DNA of 25,258 nucleotides from an uncultured Acetatifactor sp. (GCA_910585615.1 CAJUFO010000063.1:1-25258), one strand, 5' to 3'; shown: positions 1-7,602, numbered from the stretch's first letter. Notes: a model not told the origin generated them from the sequence alone. Made by a program: numbers and translations.

Positions 1-1
1 G

Positions 2-1123
2 GAAAAACACCTGATCTGCTGCACCTCTATAGTACGGCAGATTGGGAAACTTATATTTATACTTCAAAACATTTTTTTGATTTCAGCTGTAATAGATATA
101 AGTTGGTTTTTCTTTGGAATTGAGAAGTTTCAGATTACGCTTGGCCGAAACTTAATTATTAAGTTGTTTTCATTGATTATGATTTTTATCTTTGTGAAGA
201 AAGAGAATGATTTATGGAAATATACTTTGATTATGTCGGCTGGAATGTTGTTTAGCCAAGTCTATTTATGGTTTTTTATAAAAAAATATATTGATTTTAA
301 GAGTATTAAATTAAAAAAGGTTTTAAGGCATTTCAAGCCTTGTGTCTTACTGTTCATACCAGTAGTTTCTTATAGTATATATAAAGTTATGGATAAAACT
401 ATGCTTGGAGCTATAGCAGGAACATTACAATTGGGGTATTATGAAAATGCTGAAAAAATACTCAATATACCAACAAGTCTGGTCGTAGCCTTAGGAACGG
501 TTACGTTGCCTGCAATGTCTAAGATTATTTATGAAAAGAATAACTATCTAAAAAAAATATATGAAAACTTCAAAATAAGCTTTTGCTTTATTGTCCCAAT
601 GACATTTGGTATTATGGCTGTGAGCAAGGACTTCTCGATATTATATTTTGGAGAAAAATTTGCAGAAAGTGGAGAAATATTGTTTTTACTGGCACCTACG
701 CTTCTATTGGATGCAATTTCTTGTGTCATCAGAACATGCTATTTAATTCCTCAAAATAAAGAACATATTTATATTAGGGCAACTATATTAGGGGCAATGT
801 TGAACTTTTTTGTAAATAGCTTGTTGATTCCTGAATGGGGCTATTTCGGTGCGTGTATTGGAACTATTGCTGCAGTACTTAGCATGATGGCTGTACATGT
901 ATTTTACATAAGAAAAATTATTAGTATCCCTAAAATATTTAATATATTGTCGCCTTTTTTATTGAAAGCAGTCTCGATGCTAATAGTAATATTTTTGATT
1001 GGTAAAGTAATTCAAAGACGAGAATTGCGAGTACCTTTACAGATAGTGTTTGGGGTACTAAGCTATATCATGTTGAATCTCAAATTTTTGGTAACTGAGT
1101 TTTGGAGATATAAGAAGGAATAA
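2..1123 (+). CDS. Oligosaccharide flippase (Wzx/MATE-like), 5' end outside window
   Basis: This is the C-terminal part of a polytopic membrane protein of the Wzx/oligosaccharide flippase family, which moves lipid-linked repeat units across the membrane during capsule or O-antigen-like polysaccharide assembly. The frame is open from base 2, so the start lies upstream; the TTG at 77 is only an internal candidate. Diagnostic stretches are DISWFFFGIEKF near the left end and MDKTMLG followed by YYENAEKI and LGTVTLPAMSK in the middle. Many hydrophobic helices follow, ending in a short basic tail (WRYKKE). About 370 residues are present, whereas the family is usually 430-500. The DNA is strongly AT-rich with AT-ending codons, unlike the genes after 2.7 kb, as is common for surface polysaccharide islands. 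The family is clear; the transported glycan cannot be told. Confidence 0.85.
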   Translation, partial: EKHLICCTSIVRQIGKLIFILQNIFLISAVIDISWFFFGIEKFQITLGRNLIIKLFSLIMIFIFVKKENDLWKYTLIMSAGMLFSQVYLWFFIKKYIDFKSIKLKKVLRHFKPCVLLFIPVVSYSIYKVMDKTMLGAIAGTLQLGYYENAEKILNIPTSLVVALGTVTLPAMSKIIYEKNNYLKKIYENFKISFCFIVPMTFGIMAVSKDFSILYFGEKFAESGEILFLLAPTLLLDAISCVIRTCYLIPQNKEHIYIRATILGAMLNFFVNSLLIPEWGYFGACIGTIAAVLSMMAVHVFYIRKIISIPKIFNILSPFLLKAVSMLIVIFLIGKVIQRRELRVPLQIVFGVLSYIMLNLKFLVTEFWRYKKE

Positions 1124-1178
1124 CTGGAATGAAAATTTCAGGTAATATATCTACATGACTTGGTAGCAAGACAATGAT

Positions 1179-1358
1179 GAACTAGAAAATTCTTGATATA
1201 TTTTGAATAAACAGTTCTGGGGACAGCATTTATGGGCAAGGGGATATTTTGTGGCAAGTAGTGGGAATGTGACGGATGAAGTAATCAGAGAGTACATCAA
1301 GAACCAGGATCTACAGGAGCGGAGTAACTCTGATAACTTCGAAATTGGAGAGAAGTAG
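1179..1358 (+). pseudogene. IS200/IS605 family transposase TnpA, C-terminal remnant
   Basis: The frame ending at the TAG at 1356 reads LNKQFWGQHLWARGYF, then VASSGNVTDEVIREYI. This is the conserved C-terminal part of Y1 (HUH) single-strand transposases of the IS200/IS605 family. In-frame similarity continues upstream to about 1179 but is cut by a TGA at 1194. No start and no HUH histidine region are visible, so the gene is dead. It sits between the flippase and a truncated SGNH-like gene, and is followed by hairpins typical of such element ends. No TnpB is present. Confidence 0.75.
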
Positions 1359-1392
1359 TACAAAAGAAAAGAAATGGGATGCGCTTCTTCAA

Positions 1393-1440
1393 GGCTGCTT
1401 CAGCAGCCACCGAACCTACCGGCTTTAGCCGGTAGTGGTT
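1393..1440 (+). repeat. Tandem hairpins at the IS200/IS605 right end
   Basis: Two perfect stem-loops follow the transposase remnant. GGCTGC/GCAGCC (1393-1398, 1403-1408) has a TTCA loop. CTACCGGCT/AGCCGGTAG (1416-1424, 1427-1435) has a TT loop. Sub-terminal hairpins are the recognition structures of IS200/IS605 transposases, so this probably marks the element's right end. The downstream reading frame begins within or just after the second hairpin. Confidence 0.6.
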
Positions 1441-2412
1441 CAGTTAAAAAACATAAGATTTCATACTAGATGGTCCGCATTGACGGAATATGACTTTGTT
1501 GAGAGTGAGACTAGCTATAGTGAATTAAAGGGCTATGTACCGATAGCAGACTATGGAGCGATGGAGTATTTAGCATTTACATCAACAGGAGATGTTCAAA
1601 GCCGACAGAAAACACATGAAGTAATGTGCGCATATCTTGATAGAATTGTAGAGCTTTGTAAATGTGAAGGAATTACATTGGTATTGGTTTCGTTGCCAGG
1701 AAACACTATGAATGATGCATATAATAATACGTTGGTATCATATGCTCAGGCGAATGGACTTGACTATTATAATATGTGTGAAAAGAAGCTATATGACTCT
1801 ATAGGAGCGGCGCTTCCAAAAGAAAACTTGATTGGGCACGAGAATATTTGGGGTGCGGTAAAGATGTCGTAGTATGTCGGGAGATTGCTGAGTGCTACAT
1901 ATAATGTACCGGCAGTTGAAGACAGTCAGTATGAGTGTACAAGGGAGTTTTATGAACATATTATACTTATACATATAACAGATATGAATGCGTATTTACA
2001 GGCTATAAATGACAGACAATATACAGTTTTTATTGCAGCTAAGGAAGGCACAGCAACGAGCCTGACAGATAACGTTAAACAGAGTTTGGGGGGGCTGGGA
2101 CTCCAGACAGATTTAAGTGGAAAAGCCGGGTGGAGTTATAGTGCTGTTATATCTCCTGAAAATGGTGTCTCTGAAATCCTAACAGAAGATAATCCGGCAA
2201 AGCTTTCTGGTAGCATCAGGAACAGGAATACTTTTTACAATGTGACCAGCTGTGGACGTCTTGCTGGGGAGACCAGTTCGATTACTATAGATGGTTCGGA
2301 GTATTGCAGAAATACGAGAGGGCTCAATTTTGTCATTTATGATAACTATCTTATGAAAGTGATTGACAGGGTAACGTTTGATACCTACTGGGAATGTAGG
2401 GCTGCACGATAG
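1435..2412 (+). pseudogene. SGNH-like / ILEI-like cell-surface polysaccharide protein, 5'-truncated with internal stop
   Basis: One frame runs from the IS end to the TAG at 2410, interrupted by a single in-frame TAG at 1870-1872. The first part (CKCEGITLVLVSLPG, later ENLIGHENIWGAVKMS) resembles the C-terminal half of SGNH/DltD-like proteins of polysaccharide loci, where a D/H-x-x-H-x-N-x-x-GA motif closes the domain. The part after the stop (FIAAKEGTATSLTDNV, LGLQTDLSGKAGWSYSAVI, then GLNFVIYDNYLMKVIDRVTFDTY) resembles the ILEI-type domain found C-terminal to such proteins. The 5' end coincides with the IS200/IS605 hairpin, so the insertion removed the N-terminus. The family call rests on motif memory and is moderate; the broken state is directly visible. 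Confidence 0.6.
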
Positions 2413-2498
2413 AGGTGGAACAGGATAGTGTTCAATCCCCCAAAATCTCTCAGGACAAGCTTTTAGAACAAAAATGAAGATGTAATGGTAAGAATGAG

Positions 2499-2530
2499 AC
2501 AGCCAATGCCCCCGTTGGCTGTTTCCTTCT
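2499..2530 (+). terminator. Hairpin terminator after the polysaccharide remnant
   Basis: ACAGCCAA (2499-2506) and TTGGCTGT (2515-2522) form a perfect 8-bp stem with an 8-nt loop, followed by TTCCTTCT. The U-tract is short, so it may be weak. The gap 2413-2722 otherwise holds this hairpin and the promoter at 2613. Confidence 0.5.
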
Positions 2531-2612
2531 ATGCCCACAGATGAGCTGCCAGACCCCACAAGTGCACTCCAGCCGAAAATTCCCGAAAATCCCCCAATCC
2601 CCCCAAAACCAG

Positions 2613-2641
2613 TTGTCTTTTCCCCGATTTTATGGTATACT
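2613..2641 (+). promoter_or_regulatory. Sigma-A promoter for the ACT-like gene
   Basis: TTGTCT (2613-2618), a 17-bp spacer and TATACT (2636-2641), with TGG before the -10 box giving an extended -10. The start point would be near 2648, leaving a leader of about 75 nt before the ATG at 2723. Confidence 0.55.
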
Positions 2642-2722
2642 TGCACAAGTTTTGATAAATAACTTACACTGGCATAGCAGCATATGCCATGAAGGAAAAA
2701 CGGGAAAGCGTTGGGATGACAG

Positions 2723-3181
2723 ATGGAGAGCAGAATTCGGGAAATATCCGCGATTCGGGTGACGATTGGGCGGGCGAAGCTGGCAAGGGACAGGAAAAGC
2801 GTCCTTAAGATATTCGAGGTGCTGGAGAAATGCCTCATTCCCTGCGAATGCATGGCAATCAACATCGACTGGCTTGCAATAGTGGTAAGGAAGACGGAGA
2901 GCGGAAAGATAGACGGCTTCATTGCCATGCTGAAGCAGGAGCTGGACGCGACTACAATCGACATTAACGGGGAAGTGCGGCTGCTCTACATAGAGCAGGG
3001 GCGTTTCAACACCCGGAGAATCGGCATAATTATCTCCAGCCTCTCCATACAGGACATAGATATCAACATGCAGCGCTATGTACGTTGCGAAGACAGGCTT
3101 GTAGTCGGCGTGGCGGTAGAGGAGGTGAGCAGGGCGCACCGGATCATAAGGGGGATTCTGGATGCCGATTATCATATTTGA
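2723..3181 (+). CDS. Small tandem ACT-like regulatory protein (aspartokinase C-terminus-like)
   Basis: A 152-residue soluble protein with two alternating beta/alpha blocks. The first (REISAIRVTIGRAKLARDR, then FEVLEKCLIPCECMAINIDWLAIVV) and the second (EVRLLYIEQGRFNTRRIGII, then LSIQDIDINMQRYVRCEDRLVVGVAVEEVSRAHRII) have the layout of the two ACT domains at the end of aspartate kinases. No kinase domain precedes it, because stops lie directly upstream in frame. It could be a free-standing ACT sensor or the surviving tail of a lysC-like gene. A good promoter upstream favours a functional gene. The ribosome site before the ATG is weak (GGGATGAC), so the start is uncertain. The ACT assignment comes from pattern only. 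Confidence 0.5.
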   Translation: MESRIREISAIRVTIGRAKLARDRKSVLKIFEVLEKCLIPCECMAINIDWLAIVVRKTESGKIDGFIAMLKQELDATTIDINGEVRLLYIEQGRFNTRRIGIIISSLSIQDIDINMQRYVRCEDRLVVGVAVEEVSRAHRIIRGILDADYHI

Positions 3182-3299
3182 CTCCGCGCGCAGCGGGGAT
3201 TGGAATCTGCGCACCAGCGTGTACCGCGCTTATAATCTATGCCCGGCCACATCCATATACGGTTCTGCGATACAAGATTACATGGAATAGAAGAATGCC

Positions 3300-3328
3300 T
3301 TGCAATTCTTGGAAGAGTCTATTATAAT
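3300..3328 (+). promoter_or_regulatory. nrdD promoter
   Basis: TTGCAA (3300-3305), a 17-bp spacer and a consensus TATAAT (3323-3328). Transcription would start around 3335, inside the first NrdR-like box, giving a leader of about 185 nt. The non-coding stretch 3182-3520 holds this promoter, the NrdR boxes and the tandem-repeat array. Confidence 0.7.
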
Positions 3329-3333
3329 AGGAG

Positions 3334-3381
3334 ATACAAAATATAGACAATAAATCTGACAGTGAACACAAGATATAGAGA
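3334..3381 (+). promoter_or_regulatory. Pair of NrdR boxes
   Basis: Two related 16-mers centred on CAAAATATAG (box 3334-3349) and CAAGATATAG (box 3366-3381). Both resemble the NrdR box acaCwAtATaTwGtgt, and they are exactly 32 bp apart, the three-helical-turn spacing typical of NrdR sites before ribonucleotide reductase genes. The first box covers the predicted start point of the nrdD promoter, fitting repression by the ATP-cone repressor NrdR. No nrdR gene lies in this window. Confidence 0.7.
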
Positions 3382-3433
3382 CGGCCGTATCCGTTGCATT
3401 TGCGGTGCGGCTTTCTGTATGCGGTGTGGCAAT

Positions 3434-3507
3434 GAAGAGTGGCATTCATAATGAAGAAGAGCATTCATAATGAAGAATGGCATTCATTGAAGAAGAGCAT
3501 TCATAAG
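3434..3507 (+). repeat. Tandem repeat array in the nrdD leader
   Basis: Four units of 19, 19, 17 and 19 bp of the type GAAGAAGAGCATTCATAAT (3434-3452, 3453-3471, 3472-3488, 3489-3507). The segments linking units form small dyads: TTCATAATGAA twice and TTCATTGAA once. The last unit runs into AAGGAG (3505-3510), the nrdD ribosome site. A closely related 18-bp unit recurs at the right edge of the window inside the probable murE. Confidence 0.85.
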
Positions 3508-3520
3508 GAGCGGAGAGCGT

Positions 3521-5647
3521 ATGAGGATTCAGAAAAGAGACGGGCGCGTGGTGCCCTACGAAGAGGAGAAGATTGTAGCGGCCATCCAGAAGGCGAACAA
3601 CGAGGTAGAGGAGCGGGACAGGGCTGACCAGGCCCTGGTGGACGAGATCCTCACGGCCGTGCAGGACGAGGGCAGGGAGCTGCAGGCGGTGGAGCATGTG
3701 CAGGACGTGATAGAGCAGCACTTAGTGCAGCACAATAAATACGTCCTCTCCAAGAAGTACATGGTGTACCGCTATCAGCGCAGCCTCCTGCGTAAGTCCA
3801 ACACTACGGACGAGTCCATCCTGAAGCTGATCCGCAACGAGAACAAGGAGCTGGCGGAGGAGAACTCCAACAAGAACACCCGCCTGGCCTCCACCCAGCG
3901 GGATTATATCGCAGGGGAGGTGTCCCGGGACGTGACCAGGCGCATGCTCCTGCCGGAGCACATCTCCCTGGCCCACGATAACGGCGTGCTCCATTTCCAT
4001 GACGCGGACTATTTCATCCAGCCCATCTTCAACTGCTGCCTGATCGATATCAAGGACATGCTGGACAATGGGACATCCATCAACGGAAAGATGATAGAGT
4101 CCCCCAAGAGCTTCCAGGTGGCCTGCACCGTCACCACCCAGATCATCGCGGCGGTGGCCAGCAACCAGTACGGCGGACAGTCCGTGAACATCAAGCACCT
4201 GGGGAAATATCTGCGCAAGAGCAAGGACAAGTTCACCGCCCAGCTGGACGAGGAGTTCGGGGACAGGCTGGACGCCGCGGACAAGGAGCGGATTGTGGAG
4301 CTGCGCCTCCAGGACGAGCTGCGCTCCGGCGTCCAGACCATCCAGTATCAGATCAACACCCTGATGACGACCAACGGACAGTCGCCTTTTGTGACTTTGT
4401 TCCTGCATATAGACGATGGGGACGAGTATGTGGAGGAGACCGTCCGGATTATCGTGGAGATTCTGAACCAGCGTCTGCAGGGGACGAAGAACGAAAAGGG
4501 AGTCTTCGTGACACCCGCGTTCCCCAAGCTGGTGTATGTGCTGGACGAGAACAATTGCTTAAAAGGCGGAAGGTACGACTATGTTACCCGCCTGGCGGCC
4601 AGATGCTCGGCCAAACGCATGTATCCGGACTATATTTCAGCCAAGAAGATGAGGGAGAATTACGAGGGCAATGTGTTCTCCTGCATGGGCTGCCGTTCCT
4701 TCCTGTCCCCCTGGAAGGACGAGGACGGGAATTACAAATGGGAGGGTAGGTTCAACCAGGGCGTGGTCAGCCTGAACCTCCCCCAAATCGGCATCGTCTC
4801 CGAGGGCAATGAGGAGATTTTCTGGAAGCGGCTGGACGAGCGGCTGGGCCTGTGCTACGAGGCGCTGATGTGCCGCCACAAGGCCCTGCTGGGCACGGTG
4901 TCCGACGTAAGCCCCATCCACTGGCAGTACGGGGCCATCGCCCGCCTGAAAAAGGGCGAAAAGATTGACAAGCTCCTGTACGGCGGCTATTCCACCATGT
5001 CCCTGGGCTACATCGGTCTCTATGAGCTGACCTGGCTCATGAAGGGCTGTAGCCATACCGATCCCAAGGGCAAAGAGTTCGCCCTGCGGGTCATGGACCA
5101 TCTGAAGGAAGCGGCCGCCAGATGGCGGGAGGAGACAGGTATAGGCTTCAGCCTTTACGGCACTCCTGCGGAGACTTTGTGCTACCGGTTCGCCCGCATC
5201 GACAAGGAGAAGTACGGCGATATCCCCAATGTGACGGACAAGGGGTATTACACCAATTCCTACCATGTGGATGTCCGGGAGCCCATCGATGCGTTCACGA
5301 AGTTCCGCTTCGAGAGCGAGTTCCAGAACAAGTCTCTGGGCGGGGCCATCTCCTATGTGGAGGTGCCCAACCTTATCAATAACGTGGAGGCCGTGGAGGA
5401 AGTGATTCGCTTCATCTACGACAACATCCAGTACGGCGAGTTCAATACGAAATCGGACTACTGTCATGTCTGCGGTTTTGACGGGGAGATTCAGGTCAAT
5501 GAGGACAATGAGTGGGAATGCCCCCAGTGCCACAATAAGGACCATTCCAAGATGAACGTCACCAGGCGTACCTGCGGATACCTGGGGGAGAACTTCTGGA
5601 ACGCGGGCAAGACAAAGGAAATCAAATCGAGGGTGCTGCATCTATGA
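3521..5647 (+). CDS. nrdD: Anaerobic ribonucleoside-triphosphate reductase (class III)
   Basis: A glycyl-radical enzyme that reduces ribonucleoside triphosphates to deoxyribonucleotides without oxygen. At 708 residues it is full length. An ATP-cone begins at residue 1 (MRIQKRDGRVVPYEEEKIV), which in this family senses ATP/dATP. The body includes NNGQSPFVTLFLHIDD-like and FSCMGCRSFLSPW segments of the barrel. A C-terminal zinc site has Cys648, Cys651, Cys667 and Cys670. The radical site RRTCGYLG places the radical glycine at residue 686. The ATG at 3521 has AAGGAG 10 nt upstream and places the ATP-cone at the N-terminus. The stop overlaps the nrdG start (ATGA), so the two are translationally coupled. 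Regulation by NrdR is likely from the boxes upstream. Confidence 0.97.
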   Translation: MRIQKRDGRVVPYEEEKIVAAIQKANNEVEERDRADQALVDEILTAVQDEGRELQAVEHVQDVIEQHLVQHNKYVLSKKYMVYRYQRSLLRKSNTTDESILKLIRNENKELAEENSNKNTRLASTQRDYIAGEVSRDVTRRMLLPEHISLAHDNGVLHFHDADYFIQPIFNCCLIDIKDMLDNGTSINGKMIESPKSFQVACTVTTQIIAAVASNQYGGQSVNIKHLGKYLRKSKDKFTAQLDEEFGDRLDAADKERIVELRLQDELRSGVQTIQYQINTLMTTNGQSPFVTLFLHIDDGDEYVEETVRIIVEILNQRLQGTKNEKGVFVTPAFPKLVYVLDENNCLKGGRYDYVTRLAARCSAKRMYPDYISAKKMRENYEGNVFSCMGCRSFLSPWKDEDGNYKWEGRFNQGVVSLNLPQIGIVSEGNEEIFWKRLDERLGLCYEALMCRHKALLGTVSDVSPIHWQYGAIARLKKGEKIDKLLYGGYSTMSLGYIGLYELTWLMKGCSHTDPKGKEFALRVMDHLKEAAARWREETGIGFSLYGTPAETLCYRFARIDKEKYGDIPNVTDKGYYTNSYHVDVREPIDAFTKFRFESEFQNKSLGGAISYVEVPNLINNVEAVEEVIRFIYDNIQYGEFNTKSDYCHVCGFDGEIQVNEDNEWECPQCHNKDHSKMNVTRRTCGYLGENFWNAGKTKEIKSRVLHL

Positions 5648-6240
5648 ACTATGCGACGATCAAAAAGACAGACGTGGCCAACGGCCCGGGCATCCGGGTG
5701 TCCCTGTTCGTCAGCGGCTGTACCCACCGCTGCAAGGGATGCTTCAACAGCGAGGCCTGGGATTTTGGCTTTGGGCAGCGCTATACCCGGGAGACGGAAG
5801 AGGAGGTTCTGGAGGCGCTGGCTCCTGATTATATCCGGGGACTGAGCCTCCTGGGTGGGGAGCCCATGGAGCCGGAGAACCGAGGGACGGTGCTGTCGCT
5901 CCTGCAGACGGTGCGCCAGCGGTACCCGGGGAAGGATATCTGGTGTTATACGGGGTATCGCTATGAGGAGGATCTGCTGGCTTGGGCCAGGGAGGAGCGG
6001 GATGCATGTGCCTGCGGCGCGCAGAAGCGCCCGGAGGAGGAACACGGCGGGGCTGACAGCCAGGGCGGCGGGCCTGGAGCCGGGGAGGTGACGCAGCTTC
6101 TGTCTCTGATAGACGTACTGGTGGACGGCGAGTTCGTGGAGGAGCGGAAGAACCTCCGCCTGGCCTTCCGGGGCTCGGAGAACCAGCGGCTGATTGACCT
6201 GAAGGAATCGGGGCGGCAGGGCAGGACGGTGTGCCTGTGA
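5644..6240 (+). CDS. nrdG: Anaerobic ribonucleotide reductase activating protein (radical SAM)
   Basis: This activase installs the glycyl radical on NrdD. It uses a [4Fe-4S] cluster and S-adenosylmethionine, held by the C-x3-C-x2-C motif visible as SGCTHRCKGC (Cys26, Cys30, Cys33). The glycine-rich LLGGEP motif near residue 70 and the WCYTGYRYEE segment near residue 100 are also family hallmarks. The ATG overlaps the nrdD stop. At 198 residues it is longer than most NrdG proteins (about 150-180). The extra length is a low-complexity Gly/Glu-rich stretch around residues 118-148 (CACGAQKRPEEE, then GGGPGAGE), placed before the conserved LIDVLVDGEFVEE segment. Confidence 0.95.
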   Translation: MNYATIKKTDVANGPGIRVSLFVSGCTHRCKGCFNSEAWDFGFGQRYTRETEEEVLEALAPDYIRGLSLLGGEPMEPENRGTVLSLLQTVRQRYPGKDIWCYTGYRYEEDLLAWAREERDACACGAQKRPEEEHGGADSQGGGPGAGEVTQLLSLIDVLVDGEFVEERKNLRLAFRGSENQRLIDLKESGRQGRTVCL

Positions 6241-6281
6241 CTGCTCTCCGTGGAAAGGCTCGGACAGGGCGCCTAGCTGCT

Positions 6282-6298
6282 GCCCTCCCTCAGAGGGC
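6282..6298. terminator. Possible hairpin between convergent nrdG and tetR
   Basis: GCCCTC (6282-6287) and GAGGGC (6293-6298) form a 6-bp stem with a CCTCA loop between two converging genes. No good U-tract follows on either strand, so terminator function is uncertain. Confidence 0.3.
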
Positions 6299-6316
6299 CT
6301 TGGTCAGGAAAATTCC

Positions 6317-6868
6317 TTAGGATAAAAGACCGTGGGAAATCAGGCGGATGGTAAGCTGTATCATGTCCTCCATGGGCTCTTTTCGTCCGCCCTTGACCCA
6401 TTGCCTGTAAATGCTCGTCAGGCAAGTGTTGATATAGATGTGCAGATAGAGCCGATTGTCGGCAGGATATCGGTCGTAGTCTTCGGCAAAGTAGGAAATG
6501 TCCCCGCTTTCAAGCTGTGTTTCGGCAATGGGGAAGTGCCCCTTGCTGTTCAAAATCTTCTCATCCAGCTTATCGGAGGACTCCGAGAATTCATAGCAGT
6601 TGCGTACTATTTTCTCCAGGTCGCGGGGAAATTTCGCGTCTTTCACCGGTTCCAGGAAGCGTTTCAGGGTGTCGGTCTGCACCCTGTGCAGCAGGTCGTC
6701 CATGGAAGCATAATGCAGGTAGAATGTCTTGCGGTTGATTTGGGCCCGCAGGGACAGCTCCTGTATGGTAATCTGCTGATAGTCCATCTCCGCCAGCATT
6801 TCCCGGAAATTCTTCTGTATCAAGGCCTCTGTTTTCTGATAGCGCAAATCATCCTGGGGCTTTCTCAT
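6317..6868 (-). CDS. TetR/AcrR family transcriptional regulator
   Basis: A 183-residue one-component regulator. The N-terminal helix-turn-helix spans about residues 11-57 (KTEALIQKNFREMLAEM, then ITIQELSLRAQINRKTFYLHYASMDDLL), the classic TetR layout. The rest is an all-helical ligand-binding and dimer domain with no recognisable inducer class. On the minus strand AAGGAGG lies 5 nt before the ATG. The gene is divergent from a HEAT-repeat gene, and a 38-bp dyad between them is a good candidate for its operator, so it probably controls itself, the HEAT gene, or both. The inducer cannot be predicted. Confidence 0.9.
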   Translation of the reverse strand: MRKPQDDLRYQKTEALIQKNFREMLAEMDYQQITIQELSLRAQINRKTFYLHYASMDDLLHRVQTDTLKRFLEPVKDAKFPRDLEKIVRNCYEFSESSDKLDEKILNSKGHFPIAETQLESGDISYFAEDYDRYPADNRLYLHIYINTCLTSIYRQWVKGGRKEPMEDMIQLTIRLISHGLLS

Positions 6869-6945
6869 AGAAACCTCCTTATCATTATCCTGTGTATCAC
6901 GTATCTGTCTCTAATCCACATTTTTCAGAGAATGATGATTAAGTA

Positions 6946-6996
6946 ACAGATTTTGACAATTGACCATTGTCGTATCAATCTGTCCTGAATTATAAT
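6946..6996. promoter_or_regulatory. Divergent intergenic operator and promoter (tetR / HEAT)
   Basis: A nested dyad: outer arms ACAGATT (6946-6952) and AATCTGT (6977-6983), inner arms GACAAT (6955-6960) and ATTGTC (6966-6971), centred on TGACC. It overlaps the -35 region of a plus-strand promoter, TTGTCG (6967-6972) with an 18-bp spacer and TATAAT (6991-6996). The geometry fits TetR-dimer repression of the HEAT gene. Confidence 0.55.
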
Positions 6997-7065
6997 ACAA
7001 TAATGAGGAATAAGCAATAAAATCTGAATAAAAAAGACACAGGCAAAAGAAAGAGAGGAAAAAAC

Positions 7066-7386
7066 ATGGGAAAAATCGAAAAAATTGAAAAACTGGCAGG
7101 CAAAGGCAAAGCGGAAAAGGTGTTGAAGTTTGTCGGCGACAAGGATAAGGAGGTCAGGCTGGCGGTGATTGCCGGTGTGGCAGGCATGATAGAAGATGAG
7201 GATGTCCGGAACACCGTAGTGGGGCTGACGGAAGACGCGGATCCGGATATCCGCAAAGCGGCCATAACGGCTCTGGGAAACGGCAGGGGAAGCTATGTGG
7301 AGACCAGGCTGAGATATGCCTTGACCCATGAAAAGGACGAGAAGGTGCTCCAGGCTGTGAGGGACGCGCTGGCAAAACAGAAATAA
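7066..7386 (+). CDS. HEAT-repeat domain protein
   Basis: A 106-residue helical-repeat protein with about three HEAT units: KVLKFVGDKDKEVRLAVIAGV, VGLTEDADPDIRKAAITALG and RYALTHEKDEKVLQAVRDAL, each with the D-x-(D/E)-V/I-R turn typical of HEAT repeats. It is probably cytosolic and a protein-protein interaction scaffold; no catalytic motif is seen. The N-terminus is lysine-rich. GAGAGG lies upstream of the ATG. It follows the dyad shared with the divergent tetR gene and is probably that regulator's target. The partner or process is unknown. Confidence 0.8.
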   Translation: MGKIEKIEKLAGKGKAEKVLKFVGDKDKEVRLAVIAGVAGMIEDEDVRNTVVGLTEDADPDIRKAAITALGNGRGSYVETRLRYALTHEKDEKVLQAVRDALAKQK

Positions 7387-7424
7387 TCGGGGGAGCGTCA
7401 GGTTTCCGGTCTGAAAGGAGCTGA

Positions 7425-7463
7425 GGCAAAGGGAGGACCCATGGTGCGGTTCGGCCCTTTGCC
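7425..7463 (+). repeat. 9-bp inverted repeat between HEAT and Uma2 genes
   Basis: GGCAAAGGG (7425-7433) and CCCTTTGCC (7455-7463) form a perfect stem with a 21-nt loop. It may act as a weak terminator or RNA stabiliser for the HEAT transcript. No U-tract follows. Confidence 0.4.
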
Positions 7464-7602
7464 CCGGCTCCTTCTGCGTGGGATAGGATTTGTAAGCAAG
7501 CGATATTTTGAAGGCATGATTCGCCATGGCAGGATTCAGATTTTGTTGATTATAGCGTGTAATTATGGTAACATAATTATGGAAGAGAAGGAGGTGGATG
7601 CT

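Noticed and set aside
2179..2964. Minus-strand open frame of 261 codons
   Set aside because: It crosses the hairpin at 2499, the promoter at 2613 and parts of two plus-strand genes with no coherent protein pattern.
3434..3507. Small ORFs through the repeat array
   Set aside because: Stops interrupt the repeats in the frame equivalent to the murE insert, and the nrdD signals fit a leader role.
4637..5641. Long minus-strand open frame of 334 codons opposite nrdD
   Set aside because: It mirrors the codon pattern of a certain gene in GC-rich DNA and has no family motifs.
6953..6996. TTGACA at 6953 as the -35 of the HEAT promoter
   Set aside because: The distance to TATAAT is 32 bp, too long; TTGTCG at 6967 gives 18 bp.
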